Shown here: in pieces, positions 52,954-60,452 of the stretch
Layout of the letters: each line of letters opens with the position of its first letter
Position numbering within the stretch: the first letter of the stretch is position 1
Assembly (NCBI RefSeq): GCF_001425625.1
Contig: NZ_LMCP01000003.1
Location: 124,001 to 188,000 of the forward strand
DNA length: 64,000 nucleotides
Source of the DNA: Mesorhizobium sp. Root102
GTDB taxonomy: Bacteria; Pseudomonadota; Alphaproteobacteria; Rhizobiales; Rhizobiaceae
Direction of reading: 5' to 3'
The notes under the pieces: model-generated
What the model saw: the letters and a program-made list of their open reading frames with translations, nothing else
Databases searched by the model: none
Told to the model about the DNA's origin: nothing
Made by a program: the position numbers and the translations under genes

Positions 52954-53469
52954 ATGATCAAGGTCATCGCCATAGCCGTCTGGATCTGCGCCGCCACGCT
53001 GGGAGCCGTGTTCTATTCCTTCCAGGCGGCCGGTGAGCGCGGTGTCGGCGAAAAGCCGAAGCCGATGCTGGGCGGCCTCGACTACGTCAAGACCGACATC
53101 ATTTCGGTGCCGCTGATCCGCGATTCCCAGATCGGGGGCTATTTCCTGACCAAGCTCGTCTACACGGTCGAACCCGAGCAGATAAAGAAGCTGTCCATTC
53201 CGGCGGAAGCGCTGATCACTGACCAAGTCTACTCCTACCTTTATTCCAATCCGCAGATCGACTTCACCAACAAGGCGACGATCGATCTCGATGCCTTCCG
53301 TGCAGCGATCCGCGATACCGTCAACGCGCGTGTCGGCGCACCCTTGGTGCATGAGGTTCTGATCGATCAGGTCAATTTCCTCTCTAAGGACGAAATCCGC
53401 GACAACTGGCTGCGCCGCAAGAAAAGCGAGACGGCGAGCGAAATGACCAAGCCGTTCAAGGAACACTGA
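52954..53469 (+). CDS. Membrane-anchored protein of unknown function at the end of the flagellar cluster
   Basis: The 171-residue protein has an N-terminal signal anchor (IKVIAIAVWICAATLGAVFYSF) and a periplasmic domain. Its pattern (YVKTDIISVPLIRDSQIGGYFLTKLVYTVEPEQIKKLSIPAEALITDQVYSYLYS, then FRAAIRDTVNARVGAPLVHEVLIDQVNFLSKDEIRDN) recalls the FliL/stomatin-type fold: strand-rich first part, then a helix and a strand with VLIDQVNFL. It may be a second FliL-like protein. That is inference from topology. It follows flgN by 97 bp and is the last gene before the flank. Confidence 0.65.
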   Translation: MIKVIAIAVWICAATLGAVFYSFQAAGERGVGEKPKPMLGGLDYVKTDIISVPLIRDSQIGGYFLTKLVYTVEPEQIKKLSIPAEALITDQVYSYLYSNPQIDFTNKATIDLDAFRAAIRDTVNARVGAPLVHEVLIDQVNFLSKDEIRDNWLRRKKSETASEMTKPFKEH

Positions 53470-53544
53470 GTTGCCCAGCTCACAGGCCCCGATCGCATCG
53501 GGCCTCAGCCGCCGCGAGGGCAGGAACCAGCCACCGGAATCCGC

Positions 53545-53562
53545 GTTGACGTAAACGTCAAC
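53545..53562. promoter_or_regulatory. Perfect 8-2-8 palindrome at the promoter of the SCP2 gene
   Basis: GTTGACGT (53545-53552), AA, ACGTCAAC (53555-53562) is a perfect operator-like palindrome. TTGACG in it and TATATG 18 bases later form a good -35/-10 pair. The site would then cover the -35 element. Similar TTGACGT-ACGTCAA sites are known to me from MerR-type (LiuR) regulation of acyl-CoA metabolism, which would suit an SCP2 protein. This is a resemblance only. Confidence 0.6.
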
Positions 53563-53667
53563 CCAAAGCTATATGCGGCAACGACCGTGATCGCGAAACC
53601 GCGGCATGGGCTTCGGCTGGATCGAAGCGCCGTTGCGAGACAGATGCAACCAGACAAGGAGAACAGC

Positions 53668-53952
53668 GTGAGCGTTCAGGAGATTGCCGAGAAGATCAAG
53701 TCGCGCGTGGCAAGCAGCGGGTTCGATCGTTCCGTAAAATTCGACACCGGCAGCGACGGCGTCATCGTCATCGACGGCGCGACCGTTTCGACATCAGATG
53801 CACCCGCCGACTGCACCATCAAGCTCTCGCTTGACGATCTGGATTCGCTGATCGCTGGCGACCTGAACCCAACCATGGCGTTCATGACCGGCAAGATAAA
53901 GGTCGAAGGCGACATGACCGTCGCCATGGCGCTCAGCCAGTTGATCGGCTGA
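53668..53952 (+). CDS. SCP2 sterol-binding domain protein
   Basis: This is a small cytoplasmic lipid-binding protein, 94 residues from a GTG at 53668 with GGAG six bases upstream. The SCP2 fold is recognisable: VQEIAEKIKSRV, then VIVIDGATVSTSDAPADCTIKLSLDDLDSLIAGDLNPTMAFMTGKIKVEGDMTVAMALSQLI. The frame is open to 53587, but the extra part is not protein-like. It probably carries fatty acyl-CoA or other lipids. A terminator follows and a strong palindromic operator precedes. Confidence 0.87.
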   Translation: MSVQEIAEKIKSRVASSGFDRSVKFDTGSDGVIVIDGATVSTSDAPADCTIKLSLDDLDSLIAGDLNPTMAFMTGKIKVEGDMTVAMALSQLIG

Positions 53953-53968
53953 AGGCATCCAGACAAGA

Positions 53969-53993
53969 AAACGCCGCCAGATGGGCGGCGTTT
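53969..53993. terminator. Bidirectional terminator between the SCP2 and GNAT genes
   Basis: AAACGCCGCC (53969-53978) and GGCGGCGTTT (53984-53993) form a perfect 10-bp stem with loop AGATG. An A run precedes (AGAAAA) and T residues follow, which suits convergent genes on both strands. Confidence 0.85.
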
Positions 53994-54009
53994 GAGGCGG
54001 CTTGAAGCA

Positions 54010-54609
54010 TCAGGCCGCCGAATTCAGTTCCAGCGCCTTCAGCTTGCGGCCGGCAGCCTTCAGCGTGCCGTGCACGCCGTCAAGCGCGCCTTCCACCAGT
54101 TCCAACGCCAGCAAGCGGTGCCGCTCATAGGGCCCCGGCATGGCGAGCGAACCGGTCCCGGCACCCGAGAAGCCGAAGCGTCCATAATAGGGTGCATCTC
54201 CGACCAGCAGGATCGCCGCGTGGCCAAGACGCGCCGCCTCGGCGATAGCATGGCGCATCAGCGCCGAGCCGATGCCGGCGCTCTTGAGGGACGGATCGAC
54301 GGCGAGCGGGCCAAGCAGCAGCGCGGCCTTGCCGCTCTCGCCCAGCGTGACATCCCACAGCCGCACCGTGCCAGCCACACCGCCCGATGCAACGCGTGCA
54401 ACGAAGGCCAGGCCTTCCGAAGGCCGACGGCCGCGCCGCAGCTTCTCCGACGACTTTTTCCGCCGCTTCGGCCCCATGGCCTCGTCCAACAGGGCTTCAC
54501 GCGCGGCGATGTCAGTCGCGGTTTCGGCAACAATGGCAATGGCGCTCTCTCCCTCAAGGGGGGAGATTCCGCGCGCAGCGCCGTCAACGATAAAATTTGC
54601 AATGTCCAT
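54010..54609 (-). CDS. GNAT family N-acetyltransferase (YhbS-like)
   Basis: This is a predicted acetyl-CoA-dependent acyltransferase, 199 residues. Segments ALLLGPLAVDPSLKSAGIGSALMRHAIAEAARLGHAAILLVGDAPYYGRFGF contain the pyrophosphate-binding motif A and the DAPYYGRFGF hallmark of the YhbS branch. The first 70 residues are longer and more basic than usual (GPKRRKKSSEKLRRGRRPSEG). The substrate is unknown. It lies downstream of the decarboxylase on the same strand, separated by a hairpin. Confidence 0.85.
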   Translation of the reverse strand: MDIANFIVDGAARGISPLEGESAIAIVAETATDIAAREALLDEAMGPKRRKKSSEKLRRGRRPSEGLAFVARVASGGVAGTVRLWDVTLGESGKAALLLGPLAVDPSLKSAGIGSALMRHAIAEAARLGHAAILLVGDAPYYGRFGFSGAGTGSLAMPGPYERHRLLALELVEGALDGVHGTLKAAGRKLKALELNSAA

Positions 54610-54682
54610 TTCCGCAATCCTTCACGAGCGGAGACTGTTCCACAGGCGAGCCCGGGCGGGCGATCTGTTCGCCCGCGCCGGA

Positions 54683-54714
54683 TGATCTGACCGTTCTTTC
54701 GAACCGTCAGATCA
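54683..54714 (-). terminator. Hairpin after the ornithine/lysine decarboxylase gene
   Basis: TGATCTGACCGTTC (54683-54696) and GAACCGTCAGATCA (54701-54714) form a 14-bp stem with one mismatch and a GAAA loop on the minus strand. It overlaps the decarboxylase stop codon. No T run follows, so it may be a processing or stability stem, not a full terminator. Confidence 0.55.
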
Positions 54715-55840
54715 CGTAGGATCGGAGAGGCTCGAAGCCGTTGAAGGCGACCGCCGAGTAGGTGGTCGTGTAGGCGCCGGTGCCTTCGATCAGCACCTCG
54801 TCGCCGATCGTCAGCGACAAAGGCAGCGGATAGGGCGTCTTCTCGTACATCACGTCGGCCGAATCGCAGGTCGGGCCGGCGAGCACGCAGGGCGCGGTCT
54901 CCGTGCCGTCATGCGCGGTGACGATCGGGTAGCGGATCGCCTCGTCCATCGTCTCGGCCAGACCGCCGAACTTGCCGATGTCGAGGAACACCCATCGCAC
55001 ATTGTCGTTGGCTGCTTTCTTCGAGATCAGCACGACTTCCGACTTGATGACGCCGGCATTGCCGACCATGCCACGGCCCGGCTCGATGATGGTCTCGGGA
55101 AGCGCATTGCCGAAATGCTTGCGCAGCGCCGAGAAGATCGCCTGGCCATAGGCCTGGGCTGCCGGCACGTCACGCAGATAGCGCGTCGGGAAACCGCCGC
55201 CCATATTGACCATCTTCAAGACGATGCCTTCCTCGGCGAGCGTCGCAAACACCACCTTGGCGTCGGCCAGTGCACGGTCCCAGGCGGTCAGGTCGGTCTG
55301 CTGCGAGCCGACATGGAACGACACGCCATAGGCATCGAGGCCGAGCCCCTTGGCATGGCGCAGCACGTCGACGGCCATCGCCGGCACGCAGCCGAACTTG
55401 CGCGACAGCGGCCACTCGGCGCCCTCGCCATCGGTCAGCACGCGGCAGAACACGCGCGCGCCGGGAGCGGCACGGGCAATCTTCTCGACCTCTTCGACGC
55501 AATCGACGGCGAACAGGCGGATGCCGAGCTGGTAGGCGCGTGCGATGTCACGTTCCTTCTTGATGGTGTTGCCGAAGGAGATGCGGTCCGCCAGCGCACC
55601 GGCGTCCATCGCCATCTCGACTTCGGCAACGGAAGCGGTGTCGAAGGACGAGCCCATCGCAGCAAGCAGGCGCAAGATTTCCGGCGCCGGGTTTGCTTTC
55701 ACCGCATAGTAGATCTTGGAATCGGGGAGTGCCTTCTCGAAGGCGCGGAAATTGTCGCGCACGACATCGAGGTCGACGACGAGGCAGGGGCCGGACGGAC
55801 GTCGGGTGGCGAGGAAGTCAAGGATGCGCTGGGTAGCCAT
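54707..55840 (-). CDS. Ornithine/lysine decarboxylase, fold III PLP enzyme
   Basis: This enzyme decarboxylates ornithine (to putrescine) and possibly lysine. The 377-residue protein of the alanine-racemase-like fold has the PLP lysine in YYAVKANPAPEIL, the phosphate-binding region VNMGGGFPTRY, the conserved IIEPGRGMVG and the catalytic cysteine region in GPTCDSADVMYEK, which distinguishes ornithine decarboxylases from diaminopimelate decarboxylases. C-terminal TYSAVAFNGF is also typical. Start ATG at 55840 with GGAGAGA upstream. A long structured leader precedes it. Together with the polyamine genes at the left edge of the window it points to active polyamine metabolism. Confidence 0.92.
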   Translation of the reverse strand: MATQRILDFLATRRPSGPCLVVDLDVVRDNFRAFEKALPDSKIYYAVKANPAPEILRLLAAMGSSFDTASVAEVEMAMDAGALADRISFGNTIKKERDIARAYQLGIRLFAVDCVEEVEKIARAAPGARVFCRVLTDGEGAEWPLSRKFGCVPAMAVDVLRHAKGLGLDAYGVSFHVGSQQTDLTAWDRALADAKVVFATLAEEGIVLKMVNMGGGFPTRYLRDVPAAQAYGQAIFSALRKHFGNALPETIIEPGRGMVGNAGVIKSEVVLISKKAANDNVRWVFLDIGKFGGLAETMDEAIRYPIVTAHDGTETAPCVLAGPTCDSADVMYEKTPYPLPLSLTIGDEVLIEGTGAYTTTYSAVAFNGFEPLRSYVI

Positions 55841-56379
55841 CGGGTCTCTCCATCAGCGCCTTTCGGCGCGCAATAAGGCTGCGGAACGCGGGCTGTCAGC
55901 CTCGCGAACACGCGGTGGACAAAGGCGAGACGGAAATCCATGGAACCAGCCGGTGGAGACCCCGGAACCATGAAGCGCCGTCTCGCGGCGGTGAACCTTG
56001 GCCTTGCCCGGCCTCGGTTCGCTTTGTCTGCCTTGGCTTGGATGGGAGACCCGTCCGCACTGCCGGCAATGAAGGTGTGCCTCTTCAGTAACCCCGGTTT
56101 TTGGACAACCGGCAGAACACCAGAAAGGCCCGCACCGTCGTTGCTTCAAGGTGTCCTCGGGCTGGCGGTTGGCCGCTAGACCGACTGGAGGGGTTGGCTC
56201 CAGTTACCTTACCGATTTCCCTCACCATTCGAGGATCGGCGGACACCCACAGGCACGTGCGACTTTGGGCAAGGGCGATATATGGCTGGTTGCCGTCACA
56301 ATCAATAAAAATCGTATCCCAGGTTGTAAAATTTCTGGCATCGAACGATGTTGCGGCAACCGTATCCGGATATCGAACG
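55841..56379 (-). promoter_or_regulatory. Long structured leader and promoter region between the decarboxylase and amidase genes
   Basis: No gene is seen in this 539-bp gap. On the minus strand a hairpin GCGCC-GAAA-GGCGC (55856-55869) lies directly ahead of the decarboxylase ribosome site. A second perfect stem CGCCG-5 bases-CGGCG is at 55976-55990, and GGTTCC occurs twice (near 55940 and 55965). Alphaproteobacterial ornithine decarboxylase genes are known to carry the speF RNA motif in this position, so a cis-acting RNA is likely, but I cannot confirm its consensus. A frame MDFRLAFVHRVF at 55941 runs into the gene out of phase. The AT-rich part at 56280-56340 probably holds the amidase promoter. 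Confidence 0.45.
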
Positions 56380-57576
56380 ATGACAGGCACGCACGGCCCT
56401 CTCAACGCCTTTCTCGATCTTCGTCAGATGCCGGTGGCACATGCCGAGCTCGGCCCGCTGGCCGGCCTGCGGCTGGCCGTCAAGGACATCTACGACGTCG
56501 CCGGCTACCGCACCGGTTGTGGCAATTTGCAGAAATTCGCCGCAAGCCACATCGTCTCGCGCACCGCACCTGCCGTGCAGATGATTCTCGATGCCGGCGC
56601 GCGCTTCGTCGGCAAGACGCAGACCGACGAGCTTGCCTTCGCGCTGTTCGGCCAGAATGCGCATTTCTCGTTTCCGGTGAACCCGGCAGCGCCCGACCGC
56701 GTCACCGGCGGCTCGTCATCGGGGTCGGCGGCGGCGGTGGCGGGCAGGCTGGCCGACATCGCCACCGGCTCCGACACCGGCGGCTCGATCCGCGCGCCGG
56801 CGAGCTTTTGCGGATTGATCGGGCTGCGCACCACGCATGGCCGCATTTCGCTCGATGGCACGATGAAGCTGGCGCCGAGCTTCGACACGTTCGGCTGGTT
56901 CGCCGACGACATCGAGACCTATGAGACCGTCGGCAAGCTGCTGCTTGGCCGCGACCCGCACCAGCACACACTCGACCGGCCGCTGGCACTGGATTGGCTG
57001 GACGCGCTGGTCGCCCGCCCGGCGATTGCCGAATATGCCGGAATGAAGGCGTTGGCGAGCGCGGTCTTCGGCCCGCTGGCGACGCCAGCAATCCGCTTCA
57101 CCTCATCTGCGGATGAACTCTACTGGTGCTTTCGCCGGCTGCAGGCCAAGGAGGCCTGGGCGGTGCATGGCGAATGGATCACAAGCGGTGAGCGCGACCT
57201 TGGCCCCGGTGTTGAAGAGCGCTTCGGCTTTGGCCGTGCCGTCGACGACAAGACGGCCCAGGCCGAGAAGGTGCGCCGGCTGACCTTTCGCGACGAACTG
57301 AGCGCCATGCTCGGCAAGGACGGCTTCCTTGTCCTGCCGACGGTTCCGGGCCCAGCACCCTACGTGGACAGCACGCCGAAGCAATTCCAGGCCTATCGCG
57401 AACGGGCGCTCCAACTTCTGTGCCTGGCCGGCCTGTCCGGCTTTCCGCAAATCACCTTGCCCATCGGCGCGGTCGCCGGCGCCCCGTTCGGCCTGTCGCT
57501 GCTTGGGCCTTCCGGCAGCGACATTGCCCTGATACGGCTCGGCCGGAAACTTCTCGACGCGGCACGAAAGGCCTGA
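56380..57576 (+). CDS. Amidase-signature family protein
   Basis: This is a serine amidase of 398 residues. The catalytic triad is visible: Lys in LAVKDIYDVAG, the cis-Ser region in GGSSSGSAAAVAG, and the nucleophile Ser in IATGSDTGGSIRAPASFCGLIGLRTTHG. The shorter length and DIYDVAGYRTGCGN start resemble AMI1-like amidases that act on aryl- or indole-acetamides, but substrate cannot be fixed. ATG at 56380. The frame is open to 56101 without coding character. The LysR gene follows after 2 bp, so both are probably co-transcribed. Confidence 0.87.
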   Translation: MTGTHGPLNAFLDLRQMPVAHAELGPLAGLRLAVKDIYDVAGYRTGCGNLQKFAASHIVSRTAPAVQMILDAGARFVGKTQTDELAFALFGQNAHFSFPVNPAAPDRVTGGSSSGSAAAVAGRLADIATGSDTGGSIRAPASFCGLIGLRTTHGRISLDGTMKLAPSFDTFGWFADDIETYETVGKLLLGRDPHQHTLDRPLALDWLDALVARPAIAEYAGMKALASAVFGPLATPAIRFTSSADELYWCFRRLQAKEAWAVHGEWITSGERDLGPGVEERFGFGRAVDDKTAQAEKVRRLTFRDELSAMLGKDGFLVLPTVPGPAPYVDSTPKQFQAYRERALQLLCLAGLSGFPQITLPIGAVAGAPFGLSLLGPSGSDIALIRLGRKLLDAARKA

Positions 57577-57578
57577 CC

Positions 57579-58478
57579 ATGGACACACTGACCCGCATGC
57601 GTGCCTTCATCGATGTGGTCGAGGCCGAAGGCTTTTCGGCGGCGGCGCGCAAGATCGGCCGCTCCAAGGCTCTTTTGTCGAAATATGTGCGCGAGCTGGA
57701 GGACGAACTCGGCGCGCTGCTGCTCAACCGCACCACGCGCCAGTTCTCGATGACCGAGGCCGGCCACACCTATTACCGGCGCGCCTCGGAGATCGTGCGC
57801 GAGGTCGACAGCTTGGCCGACGCCGTGCGTGAATCCTCCGGCGACGTGCGCGGCCGGATCAAGCTGTCGGCGCCGCGCACCTTCGCCGACGCGCCGATCG
57901 GCCAGTCGCTGATCGATTTTGCCAAGCAGCATCCTGACATCGTGCTCGACATCCAGCTCGACGACCGCTTCGTCGATCTGGTCGAGGAGGGCTTCGACCT
58001 TGCGGTGCGCATCTCGCGGCTAGAGAACTCGTCGCTGATCGCCAGGCGGCTGGCGCCGTTTTCGATAAAGCTCTGCGCCTCTCCCGAACTGATCGCCAAG
58101 CATGGCACGCCGACACGGCCGCAGGATCTCAGCCGCATGCCCTGCATCGTCGACACCAATGGCCGCGGATTGAACAACTGGCCGTTCAAGGGCGACAATG
58201 GCGATCCGGTGAGCGTTTCGGTGTCGGGTCCGATCGAGGTCAACAGCCCGATGACGGCGAGAGCCGCGGCCGTGTCTGGGTTGGGGTTCACCGTCCTGCC
58301 GGATTTCATCGCCGCGCCCGACCTAGCAAGCGGTCAGCTGGTGGCGGTGATGGATGACCGCATCCTGTCGGGCGGCGGCATTTTCGCCGTCTACCCGCAC
58401 CGCCGCTATCTCCCGGCGAAAGTACGCGTCTTCGTCGACTTCCTGGTGCAGTGGTTCAGGACGCGTGAAGCTGCCTGA
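57579..58478 (+). CDS. LysR family transcriptional regulator
   Basis: The 299-residue protein has the N-terminal winged helix (RMRAFIDVVEAEGFSAAARKIGRSKALLSKYVRELEDELGALLLNRTTRQFSMTEAGHTYYRRA) and a LysR substrate domain of the CrgA-like type (GRIKLSAPRTFADAPIGQSLIDFAKQHPDIVLDIQLDDRFVDLVEEGFDLAVRI). The ligand is unknown. ATG at 57579 lies 2 bp after the amidase stop. It probably regulates that gene or a distant target. Confidence 0.9.
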   Translation: MDTLTRMRAFIDVVEAEGFSAAARKIGRSKALLSKYVRELEDELGALLLNRTTRQFSMTEAGHTYYRRASEIVREVDSLADAVRESSGDVRGRIKLSAPRTFADAPIGQSLIDFAKQHPDIVLDIQLDDRFVDLVEEGFDLAVRISRLENSSLIARRLAPFSIKLCASPELIAKHGTPTRPQDLSRMPCIVDTNGRGLNNWPFKGDNGDPVSVSVSGPIEVNSPMTARAAAVSGLGFTVLPDFIAAPDLASGQLVAVMDDRILSGGGIFAVYPHRRYLPAKVRVFVDFLVQWFRTREAA

Positions 58479-58548
58479 CCCACTTCAGCCGAGTAGCGGT
58501 CCCAATTTCGCCCCCTTTCTGGTAACTCTCGACATCTCTCCGAGGCCG

Positions 58549-59235
58549 ATGGAATCGCGACCGAGAATGCACCTGAAACGGCACGCAATCATGCTGGCTT
58601 CGGCCTTGACGGCGATCTTTGCCGCCACTGGACCGGCTTATGTGCATCCGCACGTCTTCGCCGAGGCACGTCTTGACGTGATCCTCTCCCCGGATCACCA
58701 AAGCGTGAAGGCGCTGCGCCATCTCTGGCGCTTCGACGATCTGTTCTCCTCGACGGTGATGATGGAGTTCGACAAGAACTCCGACCTGAAGCTCGACGAC
58801 AAGGAACTGAAGGATGTCGCCGACACGGTCCATGCCTCGCTGGCTGAGTTCAATTACTTCCAGCTCGTCACCGTCGACGGCAAGGACGTGGCGATGACGC
58901 CGCCGCCGCATCTGATGGCCAATTTCGACAACGACCAGTTGATCATCCTGTTCGAGTCCGAGCCGAAGGTGCCGATCAAGCTCAACGGCAAGATCGACAT
59001 CGGCGTCTACGATCCGACCTTCTACACGGCGATCGACTTCACCGAGGATTCCAACATCACGGTTGAAGGCCTGCCATCGAACTGCACCAGCAAGGTGATC
59101 CGTCCGGACCCGGACGAGGCGATCAAGGAAAACCAGAAGACCCTCACCGATGCCTTCTTCAACGATCCGACCGGCACCGACATGAGCAAGATCTTCGCCA
59201 CCAAGCTCGAACTGACCTGTCAGCCAGAAGGATGA
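58549..59235 (+). CDS. Exported DUF1007 family protein
   Basis: DUF1007 proteins are periplasmic and are usually encoded next to NicO-type nickel/cobalt exporters, as here. The precursor (228 residues from ATG 58549, or 222 from ATG 58567) has a signal peptide (LASALTAIFAATGPAYVHPH) followed by HPHVFAEARLDVI, where the histidines are a likely metal site, and the DUF1007 body (RHLWRFDDLFSSTVMMEFD, DPTFYTAIDF). GAGG lies only 3 bases before 58549, so the start is uncertain. It overlaps the exporter gene by four bases. Confidence 0.85.
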   Translation: MESRPRMHLKRHAIMLASALTAIFAATGPAYVHPHVFAEARLDVILSPDHQSVKALRHLWRFDDLFSSTVMMEFDKNSDLKLDDKELKDVADTVHASLAEFNYFQLVTVDGKDVAMTPPPHLMANFDNDQLIILFESEPKVPIKLNGKIDIGVYDPTFYTAIDFTEDSNITVEGLPSNCTSKVIRPDPDEAIKENQKTLTDAFFNDPTGTDMSKIFATKLELTCQPEG

Positions 59236-60425
59236 ACCCGGTGCCGAAACCGTCCCTGCGTTTGGCATTCGGCCTGTTGGCCCTCACTGTTGTCATGATG
59301 CATTTTGCCAACACCGCTCATGCCCAGAGTTCGCTCGGCATCGGCGTCAATGACGGCATGGCGCCCACCACCGGCCCGTTTGCCCACATCCTGATGTGGA
59401 TCAACCTGCGGCAGCAGGAATTCTATCGTGCGCTGGCAACCGCGATGAAGGCGATGCGCCAGGACGGCAGCAAGATCTGGATACTCATCGGCCTGTCCTT
59501 CGCCTACGGCATTTTCCATGCCGCCGGCCCCGGCCACGGCAAGGCGGTGATCTCGTCCTACATGGTGGCCAATGAAGTGGCGCTGCGGCGCGGCATCCTG
59601 CTGTCCTTCGTCTCGGCGCTGCTGCAGGGCCTGACGGCGGTCGCGGTGATGGGGGTGGCCTATTTCGTCTTGCGCGGCACCTCCGTCTCGATGACCGACG
59701 CGGCCTGGTTCATGGAGGTCATGAGCTTTGCCCTCGTCACCCTGTTCGGCGCCTGGCTTTTGTGGCGCAAGCTCGGCCCCTCCGTCCTGCGTCTGTTTGG
59801 CAAAGGCCCCGCCTACAGCCTTTCGGCGGCTCATGCCGGTCATTCTCATGCCGGTCATTCTCATGGTGGCCATTCGCATAGCGGCCATTCGCATGCCGCT
59901 CGCAGCCATTCGGCGCATGCCCATTCGCATGCGCTGCAGGTGCATGACGATCACGACCACGCGCACAATCATCCCCACGATCATCACGACCACGGCGCGC
60001 ATGATCACGATCATGCCCATCACGATCACGCGGCGGGCGAGGTCTGCGACACTTGCGGCCATTCGCATGCGCCCGATCCGGCGCTGCTGTCGGGCGACCG
60101 CTTCGATTGGCGCACGGCCTGGTCGGCGGTGGCGGCGGTCGGCATCCGCCCCTGCTCCGGCGCACTGATTGTGCTCAGCTTCGCCCTGCTCAACGGACTT
60201 TGGCTGGGCGGCCTGCTGTCGGTTCTGGCAATGTCGCTGGGAACCGCGATCACCGTTTCGGCGCTGGCCACACTCGCGGTGACCGCCAAGAACTGGGCGG
60301 TGTATTTCGCCGGCGACGGCCGCATGGGCAACCGCATCCATTCGATCGTCGAGATCGGCGGCGCGGCCTTCGTGTTCCTGTTCGGGCTGTTGCTGTTGTC
60401 GGCGAGCCTGGCGGCTGGCGGATGA
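59232..60425 (+). CDS. NicO/RcnA-type nickel/cobalt exporter with a His-rich loop
   Basis: This is a 397-residue inner-membrane metal exporter. An N-terminal signal-like helix is followed by hydrophobic helices with the family motif SFAYGIFHAAGPGHGKAVISSYMVANE. A cytoplasmic loop of about 75 residues (roughly 200-275) is almost wholly His, Asp, Ala, Ser and Gly, with repeated GHSHAGHSH-type and HDHDHAHHDH-type units and a CDTCGHSH site. The second half has GIRPCSGALIVLSFALLNGLWLGG. The loop should bind Ni2+ or Co2+. The DNA shows short direct repeats at 59830-59910. Confidence 0.88.
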   Translation: MNPVPKPSLRLAFGLLALTVVMMHFANTAHAQSSLGIGVNDGMAPTTGPFAHILMWINLRQQEFYRALATAMKAMRQDGSKIWILIGLSFAYGIFHAAGPGHGKAVISSYMVANEVALRRGILLSFVSALLQGLTAVAVMGVAYFVLRGTSVSMTDAAWFMEVMSFALVTLFGAWLLWRKLGPSVLRLFGKGPAYSLSAAHAGHSHAGHSHGGHSHSGHSHAARSHSAHAHSHALQVHDDHDHAHNHPHDHHDHGAHDHDHAHHDHAAGEVCDTCGHSHAPDPALLSGDRFDWRTAWSAVAAVGIRPCSGALIVLSFALLNGLWLGGLLSVLAMSLGTAITVSALATLAVTAKNWAVYFAGDGRMGNRIHSIVEIGGAAFVFLFGLLLLSASLAAGG

Positions 60426-60452
60426 TGCCAGCGCCGCCGCGAGGCTCGGAGC

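Noticed and set aside
55699..55971. Minus-strand frame beginning MVPGSPP and including MDFRLAFVHRVF, running into the decarboxylase gene out of frame
   Set aside because: Too long and overlapping to be a normal leader peptide, and without its own clear ribosome site. Mentioned only as a possible leader-peptide start in the findings.
59830..59910. CRISPR-like array of short repeats
   Set aside because: The repeats are codon-level units of a His-rich protein loop, of irregular spacing and no spacers.
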